Source of the DNA: Tetradesmus obliquus | Lineage: Eukaryota; Chlorophyta; Chlorophyceae; Sphaeropleales; Scenedesmaceae | DNA: 64,000 nt | Direction: 5' to 3' | Assembly: GCA_030272155.1 (NCBI GenBank) | Contig: CP126198.1 | Location: forward strand, 2,790,001-2,854,000 | Shown here: one piece after another, positions 46,601 through 57,594 of the stretch | Layout: the number at the start of each line of letters is the position of its first letter | Numbering within the stretch: position 1 is the first letter of the stretch | Made by a program: the position numbers and the translations under genes | The notes under the pieces: generated by a model | What the model was told of the DNA's origin: nothing | The model's input: the letters and a program-made list of their open reading frames with translations, nothing else | Database searches by the model: none

Positions 46601-49600
46601 CACAACCACCATTGCTTTTGGGCGTTGGTAGATGGCAAAGGGTTCTTGTAAAAGGGGGGCGGCGTGCGGCCACCCAGCCACTCTACAGGAACACCATGCT
46701 GCAGCCAGCTGAGCACATGCGAAGATGCACCAATGGCACGCCACTGCTTGCCGCACAATCCTAAGCGCCTGTGCAGCGGCGTGCTTGCAGGAAAGCTGTG
46801 CACGGTAACCATGCTCAGATGTCAAGAAAAGGCACCACAATGATGTGCCCCACACAGCTGCTTAATGACACAACAGCTGGGTGTTCAGACGAGTAGCCTA
46901 ATGACTGGCCGTTACGTGGGAGCCGCCCCACACTCGCCTGCTGTGTGCGCAGGGCGCTTACTGCACTGCTGCTCCAGCAGATGTGCTGCCAGAGCCCATG
47001 CCTCCGTTGCCAGTGCTGCTGCTGGCTGTGAAAGCCTGCAAGCTGCTCCAGCCGCCTGTTGTGGCGCCCATGCGCAGCGCGCTGCCGAACTGGCGGCGCG
47101 CAATCAGGTGTGTGCTGCTGCTGCTGCTGCGACGGCGCACACTGCCAATGAGGCTGCTGTTCTCGCCATTGCTGCTGCTGCTGTGGCTTCTGGGGCTGTC
47201 AAAGCAGCCACTCAGCGCCAGCGCTTCACCTGCTGAGCTCCAGCTGCTGTTGCTGGGGCCCAAACAACCCCTCATGCTGAGGAGGTAAGCAGCCATACGT
47301 AGCTGCGTGCTGACGTGCAGCAAAATGCCGGTCTGTCGGGACTGCACTGTGAAGACAAGCTCCAGCCGCTGGTGCTCCTGCCTGACGCTGGTGCTGCTGC
47401 GGCGCCTGCTGCTTGTGTCACTTATCTACACCCCTAAGCGGAGATAGCTGACCTTAAAAAACTGCGGAAAGCGCATTAACTCAAGCCCAGCGTGCCAAAA
47501 GGGCTGAAAGAGCACGCGACGGCCGCAGGTAGCCGTGCGTTCAGCTGCCTCTGGCCGACCTAAAGCAGGTCCTTAGTTTGTTCTCAGATATACGTAAGAA
47601 CGATCTGGAGATATTCGGAGGTATTAATGGATCAATTTCAGAGAAGTGATGAAAAATAGGACGTGTGCAACACTCCAAACGCTACCGAAGTAGCGAGTCG
47701 AGTTGCAGTTCGCATGAACAGCAACGAAGTGGCCTTCGGCAGCTAAGTGGCCTTCGGCAGCAGTGAGGTAATGACGTGTTATGACTGTCACCTCACCCAC
47801 TGCTTGCCTTTGACCAGGCAAGCAGGGATACAGCTACGCTGCATTAACCGCAATGAACAAGTCCATTGCACATTTATTCTCGGTAGCCTTGACATTGCTT
47901 ATTCCCAGTAGCTTGTGTAGGCTGGATGTGCAAGGGATGCATACACTCTATGTAGCAATCATGGCGCGAGAGGGTTGGAGGGGGGGGGGAACACGCTGTT
48001 GATAGCTAAGCTGATAGCTAAGCTGATAGCTAAGCTAGCACGGTACTGCAAACGAACCCTTCTTCATAGGGTTGTTGGGTTTGTCCACGACCAACGGTGC
48101 CATTGCAAACACCCCTGATAACTTGACCCACAGCATATTTGTGATTGACATGTGTAAACCTCTGACGAGATGCAGCCCCAAACAATCTGCTCACCTGCCC
48201 TGCATAGCCAGGCATTCCTGCAGCGGGCTGCAGTCCGCTCGGCCGCGGAGGCATTGCAGCAGCATGAGGCATGCCAGCAGCACTGCCAGGGTACGCACCA
48301 GGGAAGCCTCCGGCAGCAGGGCGGGGAGTCGGCAGCGGCACCCCGGGGCCCGGCACAGGCCCAAGCGTGCCTGCACAATAACAAGCACGGCAGCAACATG
48401 ACGTGAGGAGCGCACACTCCATGATATGTGCTGAAGTTGTGTACCACTACTATGCGCAGAAGCTGGCATGCAAAGCAAACACGAGTATCACCTATGAAAG
48501 GTTACAGCCCCCTGTGCTCCTGTCCTGTTTGTAGATCAACTTCGCATGAAGACATTGAAAGGTCAGTCCATTGAGAGCGTTGATACTGGGCATCATTTGA
48601 GACGGCATCAGCCACAACAGCATAAATACAAGGACTTGGGTTATAATGTACAGACGCACACCGTTGAACACTATCCAAGCCCTTGCAAGCCACTCCTTGT
48701 GTATCCAAAATGAGACATAAGGCGGTGCTCAGATCGTACCTCAGCTGTTGTAACAACTTGCTGCCAGTGCAGGACTAAATCAACAAACACTGGCAAGCAC
48801 TAGTCAGGTGACTTGGGGCAGCAGTGGCTACTAGGAAACACGGCAGCCGGCCAGGCAGGAAGACAGTGCATGTACTCCAAGTTGGGGCGTGGCGCTGGTG
48901 GACTAACGGCTCAAGCATCAATAAGTCATTGTCTGGCACGGAAAGTCATCAGGCTGGATTGCTGTGAAGACAACCACAACAGCAAGACCAGTTAAACCAT
49001 ATACAATGCACCATCACTTACCGCCATGCCCTCCCTCACTTGGTAAACGACCACCCCACTTGCACCCCACTGGTTGCTCTGCATTACGTACAAGCGCAGC
49101 ACGTCGACAAGCGAATCATAACACCAACACTCCTGTAACCACTCATGAAGTCATATCGAGAGTGCCAGGCTTTGCCCATACACCTACTGGCCCTCAGCTG
49201 ACACAGCATTGCCACAACACCTACCATGTGGCGGTGCCTGCTGCAGTTGTACTAGCTGCTGGGGCTGCAGTTTGTGTGGCTGCCCTGGCATACAGCCCAA
49301 CAACTGCGGCATGCTGGCCGGTAAGTCTGGGTGCACTTGGTGGCTGCCCAGAGGACCTGCAGCAGGTTACAGGGAGCAGCAGGTGTCACACACCTCTAGG
49401 GCAGCAGCACCTGTAAGGCAGCAGCAATGTCAAAGGCACCGGTCCATGAACACGCAGCAACTGTGTTGGTATGCAGAACACCATTTGCAGCGATGATCAG
49501 AAGCCAAAATTGATGGTACATGTAACAGATCAAGGGTACATATAACAGATTAAGCACACATTAATGCCTAACATCGCACACAAAATGTTAGGCATCAACA

Positions 49601-50436
49601 ACCTAGAACCTTCACAACAAGTAACATGTGTGCAGTCACGTGTTGGCTGCTGCAAGCACCAAGAGGCTAAACAGTAGCAACAACTCTCACGTAAAGACTA
49701 GATTCCAGTATGCTACCTACATATGTGGGAGCTATTCGTCAAGTACAGACAGTCTTTGCTCATCTGTTTCTGCCCAACGAAACTACAGCTCAATAGCTTA
49801 GCTCGCTTGTAGCCTTCTCAGCGCCGCACCCCTACGCTCACAGTTTCCAACTTAGAAGCAGCCATCACCAAACTGTGTTGCATAGTGTGGTATGCCTACC
49901 TGCAAAACTAGGACCAGAGCCTGGCACTGACCCCAACACATGCTTATGACAGCCCGGCTGCGCATCAAGCGATCGGGTTGGGTAGCCCAAATGCCGATCA
50001 CCCACAGGTTCTGCAACCGCAGCTGATGAGGTTCCACCAAGATCACAGCCTGACGACAGATGGTGCAGGCCAACCGGCCCTGCAGCAGCTGCTGCTGCAG
50101 CAGTCAAGCTGGGTGGCATGCCCACAGGGCCTAGCATCTGCTGAACAGGTGGTTGTGTCGCAGTTTGTGTCGGGCCTGGCATACCTTTTAAAGGCAGAAA
50201 GAATACGGCGTATGGCAAATTTAAACTGATGCTCAGTGGTTATCCACACTACAAGTATAAATGGTGTGCATCAACAGGTCCCAAGCACACACAAAAACAT
50301 GCATAGGCGGTGTTCTCCACAATGCCTTGAAGCCTACCAAAATCAGCATAAGATCACTGCTTCAGGTAATGTATAAAAGCAGGCAGCAGGTGTCATCGTA
50401 CGCACCTGCGCTGTGCACTCGTGTCACTGTTGGTGC

Positions 50437-50485
<49 letters not shown>

Positions 50486-50897
50486 GACCACTGTGGCTGC
50501 ATGGTGCAGCCTGGTGCTGGTGCACTTGCAAGACCAAAGCCACCTGCAAACAGCCAAGCCGTGGCGCTGCGGAATGAGCCCAAACTTCCTAAGTTTGCTT
50601 GCAGCGCCCTGTAAATCATCAATTATCATGCCAGTGCATAGCAGTGGGCTCAGTGGGAGTGGCAATGCCAACACACCTTCACATGCGAACACCAGTGGCC
50701 TTGCTGAGAGCCCGGAGGCTGATCCGCCAGGAGCTGCTATTCCAGGAGCTCCGGGTCTTGGATCTCCTGCGTGTCACTCCAGATGTGACCAGAGTCAGCA
50801 GCAGGAGCACGTTGCTGCAGCGCGCCCTGGTGCAGCCTGGCGGGTCCTATACTCCAGCAATCGCACCTGCAAACACATTGTGCGAGTACCCGGACAT
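31634..50897 (-). CDS. SEC24: Protein transport protein Sec24 (COPII cargo adaptor)
   Basis: Sec24 pairs with Sec23 on Sar1-GTP at ER exit sites and binds cargo sorting signals. I read 19 coding exons with matched phases and one ATG-to-TAG frame of 3,183 bases (about 1,060 residues, usual for the family): 50867-50897, 50677-50766, 50406-50543, 49900-50184, 49225-49356, 48195-48370, 41920-42125, 41528-41764, 41009-41078, 40280-40486, 39018-39191, 38332-38610, 37869-38032, 36150-36296, 35773-35920, 34354-34493, 33987-34137, 32735-32863, 31634-31912. The N-terminus (about 1-285) is Pro/Gln/Gly-rich with a poly-Gln run. The zinc finger is IVRCRRCRTYMNPF...FKCNVC (about 380-410). The trunk has PPVYFFAIDVSAAA and VGFLTYDSSLHFYNLK. 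The beta-sandwich has TAWEAVMRIRCS and SGERRIR. The helical part has LEDTRQALT and ALREYRLLHG. The gelsolin-like end has AYLLDNGQLLVLWLGRD and FVVRQGTP. The isoform (A/B or C/D) is not resolved. Confidence 0.93.
35732..35751. repeat. poly-C run beside a SEC24 donor
   Basis: Twenty C in a row on the plus strand lie about 20 bases inside the intron after the exon 35773-35920. In the transcript this is a G run just downstream of the 5' splice site. Confidence 0.8.
39192..40279 (+). other. SEC24 intron 10 with unexplained plus-strand open frame
   Basis: The intron between exons at 40280 and 39191 holds an open plus-strand frame of about 200 codons (39660-40259). It has Cys pairs (RCSDCSSKC), VHQLYIERHMQPVTVPCF and a hydrophobic stretch. 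There is no clear start context and no family match by eye. It may be an inserted element or chance. Confidence 0.25.
42126..43287. other. SEC24 intron 6, left flank of the retroelement
   Basis: No exon with usable phases is present. 43030-43226 is open on the plus strand and Cys-rich (CGFPCCNLNCGSH), origin unknown. 42640-42720 is C-rich. Confidence 0.4.
43288..43469 (-). repeat. split direct repeat, outer copy at the element's 3' end
   Basis: This 182-bp copy matches 44235-44416 with no difference seen by eye. It marks the low-coordinate end of the element. Confidence 0.75.
44047..44416 (-). repeat. abutting inner pair of split direct repeats
   Basis: 44047-44234 matches 47700-47874, with one short stretch that differs, and 44235-44416 matches 43288-43469. 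The two abut at GCACATT|AATACTGC, the same joint that would form if the element's two outer ends met in a circle. Confidence 0.75.
47700..47874 (-). repeat. split direct repeat, outer copy at the element's 5' end
   Basis: This copy matches 44047-44234 and ends at GCACATT, where SEC24 intron sequence resumes. It marks the high-coordinate end of the element. Confidence 0.7.
48001..48036. repeat. 12-bp tandem repeat, three copies
   Basis: GATAGCTAAGCT is repeated three times in SEC24 intron 6, just outside the retroelement right end. A short G run (47981-47990) precedes it. Confidence 0.7.
50406..50897 (-). CDS. SEC24: SEC24 exons 1-3: start and poly-Gln low-complexity N-terminus
   Basis: The ATG at 50897 opens a 31-base coding exon (MSGYSHNVFAG) with donor GTGCGA, phase 1. 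Exon 2 (50677-50766) gives DPRPGAPGIAAPGG. Exon 3 (50406-50543) gives APAPGCTMQPQW and about 16 Gln from a (CTG)n tract on the plus strand. The Gly/Pro/Gln composition is usual for Sec24 N-termini, which are disordered and poorly conserved. The start is inferred from phase and position. Confidence 0.65.
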
Positions 50898-52070
50898 GTA
50901 AACAACGCGCTAGTTCATGCGAGCAGCGGGGTAACAATCACAGGGGTGCAGACTTATGCATTTCTGTCGTTCCTTGAGAGTTCAAGAACTGAAAGCGTTC
51001 TTACTGTATCGACAGCTGGCAGATCAGGCACAGGAGGGCCCCAGGTCTAATTGTTATTCAGCTTCCACCCAACTGTATTACACCAGCCAGACTGCTCGCA
51101 CCAGGGTGCCTAAACAGAGCAGCAACGCATTGCACAGAACAACCAGACTCAAAAAACTTTCACACTTCGTCCGACCCACTGCGCAGGATCACGTCGAGCA
51201 GAGTGGGTGCACCTAGGGTGCCTGACGCCTGCGCCGTTTTGCATTCACACCTCCTGCGCCTGCTGTCCTGATGCGGCAAATGCATACGACACACTGGCTG
51301 TTGCCTTATACTACGACACGCAGGGCGCGTTTACAGAGGATAGCGTCTAGCTTGGAAGATTCAAGCGCTGCAACCGCTGAAGCAAATAGACAGCAAGCAG
51401 GGAGGCCCTCAGTGGCCACCACCCATGACAATTCCTGCTGGGATGGTTGCAGCTGACTTCAGCCCAGCATCATCGGCTTAAGCCCGAAGTCGAGGGAGAG
51501 GAGAGAGCTGTGATACTTGATAATAGAACTGAAACAGAGACCTGAACTCACAACTAAGTGCGCCACAACACCCCAACAGCCAAGACAGTCTGTTGATGGC
51601 GAGATAGGGCCCTATCTCGCCGGGGCTATCCCCGGGGCTATCCCCGGGGCTGCAAGACGCCTCTAGAGTTTGCTTTGGCGGTGTATCGCAGCTTGCTGTT
51701 GAGTTCTCATGAAACTTGAACTGAAAGTAGGGTGAGTGTTCACTTGCAGGTGTTCACTTGCCCTCCCCTGTAACAGGTCTTCTTCTTCAGCAGAACATGC
51801 AGCAGCATTGGCATGCCCGCACGCTCGCCACCGCACTGTGCACGACTGCCACCGCATTGTGCACGCTACTATGGGTCATTCTTCGAGCATTTGTGCGGCT
51901 CATTCATGTTATGGCCCAACGCCCATGATAGTTGCATGGTTCGCGTCCAGGCTGCTCTCAAGTCATGTGCTCTGTTCCTGACTCCTGATCAATCGTGTGC
52001 TCGTAGCGAGCATCTGTGCGCAAAATATTTTTTTGGTGGCATTTTCAGCTAGAGTGTCTGGAGCCCTGAT
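50898..52070. other. SEC24 upstream region with palindrome
   Basis: This stretch should contain the SEC24 promoter and 5' UTR. No gene was found. A perfect 24-bp palindrome lies at 51598-51621 (GGCGAGATAGGG and its complement), followed by CCCCGGGGCTAT-type tandem copies to about 51650. Confidence 0.5.
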
Positions 52071-52079
52071 CTAGTGTAT

Positions 52080-52800
52080 AATTGTGTTTTTGACGGTGGG
52101 CGATGAAGAACATGTCTGTGAGTGTGAAAATGCAATGTTACATTGCGTATGTGTTACCAGTTCTCATGCTTGCCAGTGAGACATGGGCTCTGACTAAGCA
52201 GCAGACGCAGAGCCTGGAGTGTGTACATGCTAGATGCGAGCAGCTCGCGGCAGCTGTTACATGTGCGACTCTCTGATACCGAGTACTCATTATGCTGCAT
52301 TATGCTTGCAATGATTGACCTGCATGCAAGTTGTAACCCTTGACATAATGACGTAATGATTACTGGATATCAAGAAGCAGTGTGGTACAGTCAGCCTTGC
52401 ACATAACCTTTGGGCTGCCCGTCTGAGGTGGCCAGCGCCCGTCTGAGGTGTTAAGTCATGTTGTGCGCATGGATGAGGGTAGGATCCCCTAAGTCGTTCT
52501 GTCTTTTTCATTGCAAGGATTCATGTTGACTAAAAACACTGCAGGGCCAGTCCCGACCAGGTGGCAGGATTGAAGCCCCTGGCTCCTCATCTACCTTTCT
52601 CGGGATGATTGTCACGCATGGTCATGTCATGAGGGCACAGTGGCAGCACCGCCAACCGTGTTATGCTCAAATTTGTATGGCACAGGATGTGTCGATTACT
52701 TTGTTTGAGCACAGGGCACAGACGTGGCACGAGTGGCCAAGGATTGCACGATTGTATAGCAAAAATGGCAAGTTGCTTGATGTGAATGACACGCAAACCT
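52080..52800 (+). mobile_element. LINE-type RT tail fragment
   Basis: The frame reads YVLPVLMLASETWALTKQQ and then LECVHARCEQLAAA, followed by a stop. Later pieces read RLRW-like text near 52430 and EHRAQTWHEWPRIARLY near 52710. The order VLPVLxYGSETWALTKxQ, then RRLRWxGH, is typical of LINE RT C-termini. Several stops and frame changes make it a dead fragment. Ends are approximate. Confidence 0.5.
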
Positions 52801-53641
52801 TTTCAAAAGTTGCAAGAGGCACTTGACGAAAACACGATGCAACACATTGATCACTCACGTGTCTGACGGGGCCTCCGCCACTATCATGGCATGCCTTGCA
52901 GGCTGCAAGCCTGAAGCTCAGCTTCAGAGTCACACTTTCTGCTCTGCTTCACCTTCTACTCGCTCTAGTTTCACCTGCAGTCAAAGGACGCGTGACGAAT
53001 TTGGCGCAGACCCTACAAACTATATAAGATTTGCCTGCTGGCTGTCGAATATTGTCAAACTCACACTTACCCACGCAATGCATGCAAAACAACAGCCGCA
53101 TGACAACCGCAGGATACATAGAAAAAACCCGCAGGTTACTCGCTGCTGAAGCCGTACGTGTGCCTTGAATGAAACTTGCATTTATAAAAACGTACTAGCA
53201 GCCTTGCCAGCCAAATAAAGACTGCTGACTTAACATGCCGAGGCTGATGATGATACTAACTGAGCCTGGCAGCACGTCAGCTGAATCCAGCAGCTGCCCA
53301 CAGCCGGTGCCTCGCTTGTGCTCCAGAACCTGGTAGCAGTGCTGTCGCTTCGCTCCCGCTGCCGATTTTCTCTTTATTGTCCCAATCGCACTGCCACTTC
53401 TCTTGCGCTGTCACTTTGTGTGCGCAGAGTGTGAATGTCGCGCGATGAGTCCCACTTGAACTTTGCGCCACTAAGCCACACAAAGTCTGCTAAAATGGCG
53501 ATGCATGTAGACAGCCAGCATCTACAACAACTGTAGCAGCCGCTGCGATGCACATGCCGCGCCTTGCTGCTGCGGCCTTTGCCCACACACCCTGCCTGCG
53601 CTAGATGCGCACCCTGCCCCCACTGCCACACTAACGTCACA
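52801..53641. other. region 3' of MSH1, nothing supported
   Basis: No further exon or gene is supported. It should include the MSH1 3' UTR; a clear TGTAA-type polyadenylation signal close to the stop was not found. Confidence 0.4.
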
Positions 53642-53824
53642 TCACTTCTTGCGCGCAAAGTGCGCATCATGTGACGAGTCCAGCGTGAACCCTGCACCGT
53701 CCAGTGCACGGATGAGGCGGCCTTGCAGTGCGCGCCTGTCCTGGCCGGGGCCCAGCGCCACATACCACATGGCCAGCTGCCGGTCGCGAGTCGACATGTG
53801 CTGCCGCCGCCGCTGGCGCAGCAC
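53642..53824 (-). CDS. MSH1: MSH1 last exon: rest of GIY-YIG domain
   Basis: This exon codes VLRQRRRQHMSTRDRQLAMW, then ALGPGQDRRALQGRLIRALD, GAGFTLDSSHDAHFARKK and TGA. It aligns with the end of plant MSH1 (basic helix, then a helix with QLETLLINQL). The aligned position of the conserved metal-binding Glu is Gln here, so nuclease activity is doubtful. Confidence 0.8.
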   Translation of the reverse strand: MLRQRRRQHMSTRDRQLAMWYVALGPGQDRRALQGRLIRALDGAGFTLDSSHDAHFARKK

Positions 53825-55550
53825 CTGCGCAGCAGCAGCAGCAAGCATGGAGGCTTACAACCGACAAGTTTGATGCCTCAACGCTTTTCACATGACATGT
53901 GTTGCTGAGCGGATGCAGTTGAAACACCTGCAGCACGAGACACAGGTAACAAGAGTCAGATCTGCAAAGAAGGCGTCCACATGCAACAGGCGCGCTTGCC
54001 GGCTTGCCGCCCTGCTTTCGCAGCGCCTGCGACACCCTGCAGCAGCAGTAAGGCATGGCTGCTGCCTCAATTCCTGTGGTTTAACACATGCAGTGGTTGA
54101 CAGATTCACACAGAGGGCCGTACGGCTGGCTGTGATCAACCGTCATGCTTGCGCTCCTCCTGTGGCTGCATTTCACACTGTGCCCGTCAAGCCTGCACCA
54201 CGCCGAGGGCGTAGGCTGCTGTACTACGCACGCAACACGCAGTCCGCTCGTACTGCTGACTGAGTGGTGAAAAGCAACTTGCTTGTCCACACTTGTCAAT
54301 GCAGAAGTGAGCCGGATAGACTACCCACAGCCAACAGGCGAGCTTGCTGATAGACACCATACACAGACCCGAGAAACACACACAAACACAGCATTTTCAT
54401 TTCTTGTCATCGTGTGTTGCGCGTTTACTTTGATGTCACATAAATTACAGTTATGTTGTGTGCCAAGTTTCCCACATACACACTATGTCACATGCCATGC
54501 TAACTTCTTTCCGGCACACTCACAGGTTAATCACTTGGTCTGCCAGTGTTTGCACATGCCGCTATTTTTTAGAGTTTGTCCAAGCTCCGTCATCCCACTA
54601 CACCCTGCCCCAAATCTTTGTGGCTGGCAGTCCACAGACAGTATGACTACTTCGCCACGGACACCTCAACTTCGCAGCAAGCCACGTAGGGGGAGGGAGC
54701 AGCCAACACCTGCAGAAGATGTCTAACGACGGGCCTTACTGACAACCATGCTGACACCAGGGCTACTTCTTTCTGATTGCACATACAGCTAGGGAGAAGA
54801 GACCGCCGGAGGACCTAGCGATGCCATGCATGTACAAGCAAGGCACATGGCACCTCCAACAGAACTGCCTCGTCAGTTTGCTATCAGTGGACGCTCAGCG
54901 CTGGCAACCACTGCCCCCATCCTGTACTGGGAAAGGACACTGCTCTATGGACGCACGGGCAACGGGTCCGCCTACTACTGGAGCACCGGCGCCTTTCAGG
55001 TGCTACGTTTCGGTGTACTCTACCCGTGTTGGAATCGTTGCTCCACCATCATGTTGACACCTGCTCAGGTCCCCTGCTCCCATTATGACACCAGGTTAAA
55101 TGCCCTGCTTACATGCAATATTGGAAAAATACGTAATCTTTATGTCTACAGTGCACAAGCCATCCACGGCAACTCTGTGAGCCAGGTCTCACCTGCGACT
55201 CCCCCACGTACCACACACCACGGTTGTGGCACAGCACGTACACCCAGCTGCCGCGCTCATGGCTGGGCGGAGGCTGCTGCCTGGGCGCCAAATGGTGCAC
55301 CACACCACGCAGCGAGCCAGCAGCAGCAGCAGGCTGCTGGCCGTCAGGCCACGGCTGCGGCTGCGGCTGCTGGGCGTTGGCATCCAGCGGAACATTGAGC
55401 GCCACCTGCGCAAGCAGCGTGCGGACCTGCTTCTCCTGCTGGGCTGCAGCGGCTGCTGCTACCGGGTCCTCCTGCTCTGCAGCAGATGTGGCACCCCGCC
55501 TGCACCTGCGCAGAGTGGATGTGGGTTGGTCATCCGCTGCTGCAGCTGCC

Positions 55551-55594
<44 letters not shown>

Positions 55595-57563
55595 GTGCTG
55601 CTGCTGCTGCCCTCCGCTGGCCTCCTGCTGCTGCGCTGAAGCTGTGCTACTGCTGCCTGCCTGTAAGCTACTACTACTACTACCATCATCTATGCTGTTG
55701 CTGCTGCTGCTGTCCATGCTCCACCGCGTGCTGCTGCCTGCTGCCTGCACCAGCGCCTGGTTGGCTCCCAGGTCGCGCGTGCCCGCCAGCTGTTGCAGGG
55801 CTGCAAAGAAGCTTGTGGCCTGATTCAGCACAGCAGCCGGCATGCCCTGCTGCTCCGCAACCTCCAGCGCCAGGCTCTCCGTGCATGCGCCAGGCTCCAG
55901 CCGCATGGTGGGCTCAAAGCGCTTGGCAGCGAAGGAAGGAAGCCCATGCTGCTGCTGCTGCTGCTGGCGCTCCCGCACTGCCATCTTGTAGGGCTGCAGG
56001 CGCGGCTCGCCCTCCAGCAGCGGCAGCAGCAGGTGCAGGTGCGTGGCGAAGATGCCGCTGCGGCAGCAGCAGCAGCAGCAGCAGCAGTAGGGGCAGGCAG
56101 GGCAGGGAAGGGTGCTGGTGGTGTGGATGTGTTTGGTTGTACACGCGCTTGCTGCCACCTTGTGCAAGCATCCCTGAAGCCTTGCTGCATGTTCCTGCAG
56201 ACGGCACGTGACATCCTCCTTCAGACAGCCTTCGTGCGGCGCGCAGGAGGTAGCAGACAAGAACATCATTAGGCACTGACATATTGCTGCTGTTCTGGCG
56301 CCAAGGAGCTGTCTTGTGGATCCTGCTGCAGGAAACAACCCGTGCACCCAGGAGCCGACACTGCTGCGTATCATTGTACCCTGTTGCCATCACACATCCT
56401 CTACACTGTTGCAGCTGCAGCTGCCGCGCACCTTGCGCCGGACGCTGCCAGCTGCTGCAGGATGGCTGCCGCCAGCGCTGTGCCCCACACCGCCTCCGTG
56501 CCCTTGCCCAGCTCGTCAACCAGCACCAGAGAGTGCGGCCGCACCTCGCCCAGCACGTCCCTGCATGCGTTCAGCGATGCGCGGCAAAAGGCATGCGTTC
56601 AACCAAATTGCTTGCTGAGTGGAGGTTGCGAAGCTGCACAGGAGCAGCAGGCGAGCAGCAGCTGCTGCTACAAAGTGTCATGAACATTTAGCCTGAAGAG
56701 GAGTGTCCTCTGAGACAATAACCCGCCATGTTGCTGCTTGAGCACTCCTGCCGCACCTGTAACCACCTGCCGGTCTGTTGCTGTTGGCACTGCCGCAGTG
56801 ATTGCACCATCTCCTGCATCACAACCCGCACTTCTCCCTGCACACCTGCCACCCTACTGCTGCTGCGGCTGCTGCTGGTGCCAACAGAATCGCCACTCAC
56901 GTCATCTCCTTCATCTCAACGCCAAAGGCGCTGAGCCCCTCCTGCGGCGCGTCGCCGCTGAAGGTGCGCAGCACCACGGCGTCCAGGCACGGCAGGCTGC
57001 TGCCAGGTGCAGCAGGCACGGCCAGGCCCGCGCAGCCGCACAGCGCAGCAGCGGCAACGGCCCGCAGCACCGTAGACTTGCCTGCACGGCGGTAACGGCA
57101 GCAGAAGGCACAACACTCTCAAGTGCAGCCATGAAGGTATGGCCCACGCACTGGGCAGCTACAGTCGGGTTGATGTTGGTATGTTGTTGTTGTGGTTTGA
57201 TGTGTACTCCTGTGTGTGTGCTTGTGCACAGCGACAGTACCGTGGCGGGGCACTTGGAGCATGTCTCTGCACCTGCACAGCAGCAAGTCTCAAACTAGAG
57301 CCACCAGCTATGTTTAATGTACTCAATTGCCAAATGCACGCCCCTGTCACACCCTCCGCTGCCAAACAACAGCACAACGATCAGCCGCAATCCTCTGGGT
57401 CATGTGCCCTTGCAGTTCTGCGCTGCTGCCGCCTCACCAGCCATGTTTGGGCCAGTCAGCAGCATGAAGCCATCCAGCGCCACGTCGTTCTTGATGGTGC
57501 TGCTGTCTGACCCAACCATCCAGAACGGCCAAAGCTCCTTCAAGTAGAAGGCGCCCCTGCTGC

Positions 57564-57594
<31 letters not shown>

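Larger units (their letters stand above)
43288..47875 (-). mobile_element. DIRS/Ngaro-like tyrosine-recombinase-class retrotransposon with split direct repeats
   Basis: This element lies in SEC24 intron 6, in the same orientation as the gene. Recognised parts are a reverse transcriptase region and an RNase H region of the DIRS type, within about 44840-46810, and a serine-rich region upstream that may be gag-like (about 46960-47350). The ends show split direct repeats: a 182-bp repeat at 43288-43469 and 44235-44416, and a second repeat of about 180 bp at 44047-44234 and 47700-47874. The inner copies abut, as in Ngaro/PAT elements. A recombinase part was not recognised. The paired repeats look identical by eye over most of their length, so the insertion is probably young. 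The copy looks broken, with about one or two breaks. Confidence 0.7.

Noticed and set aside
46958-47347. Ser-rich minus-strand frame considered as a SEC24 exon
   Set aside because: Exon 48195 already joins 41920 in phase 0, and this frame lies inside the retroelement bounds.
54283-54726. 147-codon plus-strand open frame in the last MSH1 intron
   Set aside because: It has no motif, biased composition and no splice or start context.
55224-56211. Several long plus-strand open frames
   Set aside because: They are antisense to the MSH1 exon 55193-56057 and driven by CAG/CTG repeats, giving homopolymers only.
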